This document shows, piece after piece, positions 46,988-49,889 of a DNA stretch of 49,889 bases. The DNA is taken from contig JBHELF010000095.1 of the NCBI GenBank assembly GCA_046263155.1, forward strand, positions 1 to 49,889, written 5' to 3'. The notes under the pieces were generated by a model that saw only the letters and a list, made by a program, of their open reading frames with translations, had not been told where the DNA came from and did no database searches. Position numbers and translations under genes: made by a program. The first letter of the stretch is position 1, and every line of letters starts with the position of its first letter. This DNA comes from DATADF01 sp046263155 (GTDB lineage: Bacteria > Actinomycetota > CADDZG01 > WHSQ01).

Positions 46988-48009
46988 ACCGGAGGCGTTT
47001 TCTCAAACGGCTGGGCGCCGCCGGCGCGCTTGGCGGTGTCGCAGCTCTGCGCGGCAAGGAATTGCTGGCAGGCCAGACCCGGCGCCGCGCGCATGAGCTC
47101 ATGGCGCAGGGGCATGGGGGACCCGACCACCTTTTGCACGGCGGGCACGGCGCAGTAGGCAGCGTCGATCACGCGCGCAACGGCTTCGACCCCCACGTGA
47201 TCCTGACCGACTTCGATCCCGGTTTCGTATCCAAAGATTCCCGCGGCAGAACGGTCCGCGAGTACGAATTCGTGGTCGTGAACAAGGACATCGAGGTTGC
47301 GCCGGGCATCTTCTTTCCGGCCTGGACCTACAACGGGCGGGTCCCCGGGCCCACCATCCGGGCTCGGGAAGGCGACAGACTTCGCATCACTCTCGTCAAC
47401 ACGACGGAACATCCCCACACGATCCACTTTCACGGGATTCACCCGGCCGAGATGGATGGGGTGCCGGGAGTGGGGGAAGCGCGTGCCGGCGAGACATTCA
47501 TTTACGACTTCATCGCCGAACCCTTTGGCACCCACCTTTATCACTGTCACTCGGTTCCGCTGAAACAGCACATCCACCGCGGGCTGTATGGGGGGTTCAT
47601 CGTCGATCCCAAGAAGGGCCGGCCACCCGCGAACGAGATGGTCATGGTGATGAACGCCTTCGACACGAACTTCGACGGCGGAAATGAGATCTATGCAATC
47701 AACACGGTCGCTTTCGCGTATCTGGAGCGGCCGATCGTCATTGAACGAAACGAGTTGCAGAGAGTTCATCTGATCAACGTCACGGAGTTCGATCCGATCA
47801 ATTCGCTGCACCTGCATGCGAACTTCTTTCATCTCTACCGGACCGGAACCAAGCTTGTGCCCGATGAGTTCACGGACACGATCTCGATGGGCCAGGCGGA
47901 GCGCCACATGCTGGAGTTCACCTACAACACTCCCGGCCGTTTCATGTTCCACGCACATCAGACCGAGTTCATCGAGCTCGGCTGGGTAAGCGCTTTCGAG
48001 GTGATCTAG
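46975..48009 (+). CDS. Tat-exported two-domain multicopper oxidase
   Basis: The 344-residue protein has a twin-arginine signal (LDRRRFLKRLGAAGALGG) and two cupredoxin domains. Four HxH motifs of a trinuclear copper site are visible: HTIHFHG, LYHCHSV, NSLHLHANFF, and FMFHAHQTEF. The HCH in domain 1, followed by HIHRGLYGGF, supplies a type-1 copper site, while domain 2 has HAH without the Cys, so T1 copper is only in the first domain. Such enzymes act as trimers. It may oxidise Cu(I), Fe(II) or Mn(II); the operon with a metal regulator, a ZIP permease and a cupredoxin supports metal as the substrate. The His-rich loop near residues 40-62 (GHGGPDHLLHGGHG) could bind metal. Confidence 0.92.
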   Translation: MGVLDRRRFLKRLGAAGALGGVAALRGKELLAGQTRRRAHELMAQGHGGPDHLLHGGHGAVGSVDHARNGFDPHVILTDFDPGFVSKDSRGRTVREYEFVVVNKDIEVAPGIFFPAWTYNGRVPGPTIRAREGDRLRITLVNTTEHPHTIHFHGIHPAEMDGVPGVGEARAGETFIYDFIAEPFGTHLYHCHSVPLKQHIHRGLYGGFIVDPKKGRPPANEMVMVMNAFDTNFDGGNEIYAINTVAFAYLERPIVIERNELQRVHLINVTEFDPINSLHLHANFFHLYRTGTKLVPDEFTDTISMGQAERHMLEFTYNTPGRFMFHAHQTEFIELGWVSAFEVI

Positions 48010-49185
48010 GTGGCCGTTGCCCGCCTCGGCGTCCGACGCCTGCCTACCTGGGCCGCAGCGGTCATTCCCCTTGCGTTGATCGCGCTTCTGATCGGGCTCT
48101 TCATCTGGCTGGATCCCATCGCGCGCCTGCGAGCGGTCCCACCGGTCGAAGCCATAGCAGTTGAAAGAACGGTGTTCGAAGAGGGCCGAGTAACCCTCAG
48201 CATCCGCAACGACGGGCCCGACCCCGTCACCATCGCCCAGGTTCTCGTGGACGAGGCCTACTGGAACTACTCGATCACCGACCAGACGCTCGGCCGACTC
48301 GAGACGGCGCGCATCACACTCGACTACCCCTGGGACCCGGGCCTACCGCTCAGCTTTTCGATGATCACGTCCACCGGTCTCGTGATCGAGCACGAGGTGG
48401 AGGCCGCGGCCCTCACTCCTCCCTTCGACGCGCGCAGCCTCGGGGTCTTCGCCCTGCTCGGTCTCTACATCGGTGTGGTGCCCGTCGGCCTCGGGCTGCT
48501 CTGGTTTCCCGCGTTGCGACAGGCGTCACGGAAATGGCTGGGTTTCTTCCTTGCGTTCACGGTCGGGCTTCTCGTTTTCTTGTTGATCGACACGATCGCC
48601 GAGGGCTTCGAACTCGCGGCCGCGACCGCGGCCACGCTCGACGGGCTCGCCGTGTTCGTCATGGGAGCGCTCGGAGCGGTCCTCGGGCTCGTCTATCTCG
48701 GTGGCGCGCTGGCCCGCCGCTCCGAAGAGGGCGTTCGAGGGCTGTTTCTGGCATATCTCATTGCGGCCGGGATCGGCCTTCACAACCTGGGAGAGGGCCT
48801 TGCCGTGGGGGCAGCCGTGGCGGCCGGCGAGGTCGCGCTGGGCACGTTCTTGGTGCTCGGCTTCGCGGTACACAACACGACCGAGGGTCTGGCGATCGTT
48901 GCTCCACTCGGATCGCTGCGCAGCCGACCTTCCCTATGGCACTTCGTCGGTCTGGGCGCTCTGGCCGGCGTGCCGACGATCTTCGGCGCCTGGGCCGGAG
49001 GGTTCGCGTTCGCGCCGGTCTGGGGCGCACTGGCATTCGGACTTGCCGCCGGCGCGATAGCACAGGTTGTGTGGACCATCGGAAAAGCGCTGCCCGCCGA
49101 GGGAAATCTGGCGACCGCGTACGGAACCCTCGGGTTCCTCGCGGGGCTCGCCGTCATGTATGCGACGAGTCTCTACACGGTTTAG
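48010..49185 (+). CDS. ZIP family metal permease with extra N-terminal extracytoplasmic domain
   Basis: The 391-residue protein has an N-terminal membrane helix (about 12-35), a beta-rich extracytoplasmic region (about 40-142; RVTLSIRNDGPDPVTIAQVLV), then a ZIP transporter of seven or eight helices. TM4 has IGLHNLGEGLAVG and TM5 FAVHNTTEGLAIV, the metal-binding His/Glu motifs of ZIP (ZupT-like) permeases. Usual bacterial ZIPs are about 260-300 residues without such an N-terminal domain, which may dock the oxidase or the cupredoxin. Its GTG directly follows the oxidase stop with no gap, and its 3' end overlaps the cupredoxin gene by 26 nt. Confidence 0.92.
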   Translation: MAVARLGVRRLPTWAAAVIPLALIALLIGLFIWLDPIARLRAVPPVEAIAVERTVFEEGRVTLSIRNDGPDPVTIAQVLVDEAYWNYSITDQTLGRLETARITLDYPWDPGLPLSFSMITSTGLVIEHEVEAAALTPPFDARSLGVFALLGLYIGVVPVGLGLLWFPALRQASRKWLGFFLAFTVGLLVFLLIDTIAEGFELAAATAATLDGLAVFVMGALGAVLGLVYLGGALARRSEEGVRGLFLAYLIAAGIGLHNLGEGLAVGAAVAAGEVALGTFLVLGFAVHNTTEGLAIVAPLGSLRSRPSLWHFVGLGALAGVPTIFGAWAGGFAFAPVWGALAFGLAAGAIAQVVWTIGKALPAEGNLATAYGTLGFLAGLAVMYATSLYTV

Positions 49186-49579
49186 GTCGGCGGGCGCGGT
49201 CGGCCTCGCGCTCGCGCTCTTTGTGTTGGCGTCCTCTTGTGCGGGTGAGGAGTCCGCGAACGGGATTCGTATGACGCCGGCGCAGACGTTCTCGCCGGAA
49301 GAGACCGAGGTGTCCGCGGGAACGACAATCGAGTTCGTCAACGACAGTCCTGAGGCGCATACGGTGACCGTCGATCAGCCCTCGCTGCCGGAGGGCGCTT
49401 CCTATTTCGCGAGCGGCGGTTTCACCACGGAATCCGCGGCGCGCGCCGACATGGCCGGAGGTTTGCTCACCGAAGGGGAGACTTACTCGGTGACTTTAGA
49501 AGTCCCCGGCACCTACCGGTACGTCTGTCTTCCGCACGAGAGCCAGGGCATGCTCGGCACGATCGTCGTCGAGCCATGA
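49160..49579 (+). CDS. Cupredoxin lipoprotein
   Basis: The 139-residue protein starts with a lipoprotein signal ending in FVLASSC (Cys27) and has a plastocyanin/cupredoxin domain. Type-1 copper ligands are His in PEAHTVTV, Cys in YRYVCLPH, His in LPHESQG, and Met in QGMLG. It would sit on the outer face of the membrane and carry electrons or copper for the neighbouring oxidase. ATG 49160 lies inside the ZIP gene (26-nt overlap); the upstream frame would lose the signal peptide. Its stop overlaps the next start (ATGA). Confidence 0.93.
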   Translation: MRRVSTRFRSAGAVGLALALFVLASSCAGEESANGIRMTPAQTFSPEETEVSAGTTIEFVNDSPEAHTVTVDQPSLPEGASYFASGGFTTESAARADMAGGLLTEGETYSVTLEVPGTYRYVCLPHESQGMLGTIVVEP

Positions 49580-49889
49580 GCATTTCGGAGCTCGACTTCG
49601 AGGTTCTGTGCGACGAGCTCAGCCTGCGCGCGGGAGCCTGCTTGCCCGAGGATCCGCGCGGCGTCGTCGCGTTCCTGCATGGAATTCCCTCCGGCGGGCC
49701 TCCCGATCCTGACGATCCCGGCTATCCGGGGTTGAGCCGCGATTTTGCCGAGCGCGGCTGGGTCGCCTCCTGGATGGACATGCGGGCGGCCCGTGGCGCG
49801 CCCGGCTACTTCTCCATCGAAGGCTGGGTCAATGACGCCGTTGCCCTTATCAACTCTTTGAAGGAGATGGAGCAACTCGGCCCCCTGCC
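49576..49889 (+). CDS. Alpha/beta hydrolase, N-terminal fragment cut by window end
   Basis: Reading from ATG 49576 (overlapping the cupredoxin stop) gives 104 codons open to the window edge. The peptide contains VAFLHGIPSGG (oxyanion loop), DPGYPGLSRDFAERGW, and MRAARGAPGYFSIEGWVND, the pattern of a known bacterial alpha/beta-hydrolase group with HGIPG and GW.xD motifs. The nucleophile elbow lies beyond the window, so catalytic residues cannot be checked. It appears to be the last visible gene of the metal operon; whether it belongs functionally is unclear. Confidence 0.85.
   Translation, partial: MSISELDFEVLCDELSLRAGACLPEDPRGVVAFLHGIPSGGPPDPDDPGYPGLSRDFAERGWVASWMDMRAARGAPGYFSIEGWVNDAVALINSLKEMEQLGPL

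Overview
The window reads as a high-GC chromosomal segment from an actinobacterium (Actinomycetota), probably an uncultured or deep-branching lineage. The evidence is the mycobacterial-type mce operon (ATPase, two YrbE permeases, six Mce proteins and a Mam protein in order), a DUF222/HNH endonuclease, a luciferase-like F420-type oxidoreductase, the moxR-DUF58-transglutaminase cassette, frequent GTG starts, and many genes whose start codon lies exactly 6 nt after a TANNNT -10 box with no Shine-Dalgarno sequence (leaderless transcription). No rRNA, tRNA, CRISPR array, insertion sequence or prophage was seen, and gene density is very high.

Layout. 1-4.4 kb: the start of a DUF488 gene, divergent mutM, a secreted subtilase, then a minus-strand operon archease - DsrE-like protein - rtcB (RNA ligase). 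The DsrE-like gene carries an in-frame UGA exactly where a cysteine is expected, followed by a SECIS-like hairpin, so it is read here as a selenoprotein. 4.4-14.7 kb: moxR, DUF58 and transglutaminase genes, a LysM membrane protein, a secreted M28 peptidase, an ABC1/UbiB kinase, pheA, an aldehyde dehydrogenase, a cysteine-less IscA-fold protein and an acylphosphatase. 14.9-18.2 kb: a tightly overlapping tetR-paaABCD operon (phenylacetyl-CoA epoxidase) behind a palindromic operator and direct repeats. 18.2-25.5 kb: nth, ispH, a penicillin-acylase-family protein that seems C-terminally short, a DUF222/HNH gene, a pterin dehydratase and an LLM oxidoreductase. 25.5-35.5 kb: the complete mce lipid-import operon. 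35.7-40.6 kb: lipid-degradation genes next to it, an acyl-CoA dehydrogenase pair, an SCP2-hydrolase fusion and a third acyl-CoA dehydrogenase. 40.6-44.7 kb: YgfZ-like protein, a membrane-anchored sulfite-oxidase-type molybdoenzyme, an M20 peptidase and a secreted CAP protein. 44.9-49.9 kb: a metal-homeostasis block with a CDF exporter, then an operon of DtxR/MntR regulator, Tat-exported multicopper oxidase, ZIP permease with an extra extracytoplasmic domain, cupredoxin lipoprotein and an alpha/beta hydrolase cut by the window end.

Points most worth following: (1) the Sec-containing DsrE protein between archease and rtcB, which could be a redox guard for the RNA ligase; (2) the regulator-oxidase-ZIP-cupredoxin operon, which looks like an oxidation-coupled metal uptake or detoxification system; (3) the strict leaderless promoter pattern, with several bidirectional -10 boxes; (4) apparent AUA and AUC start codons behind strong Shine-Dalgarno sequences in yrbEB and mceA; (5) a dispersed intergenic repeat family and three unrelated short tandem repeats in leader regions. 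All functional calls rest on motif and domain recognition by eye; no database search was run.
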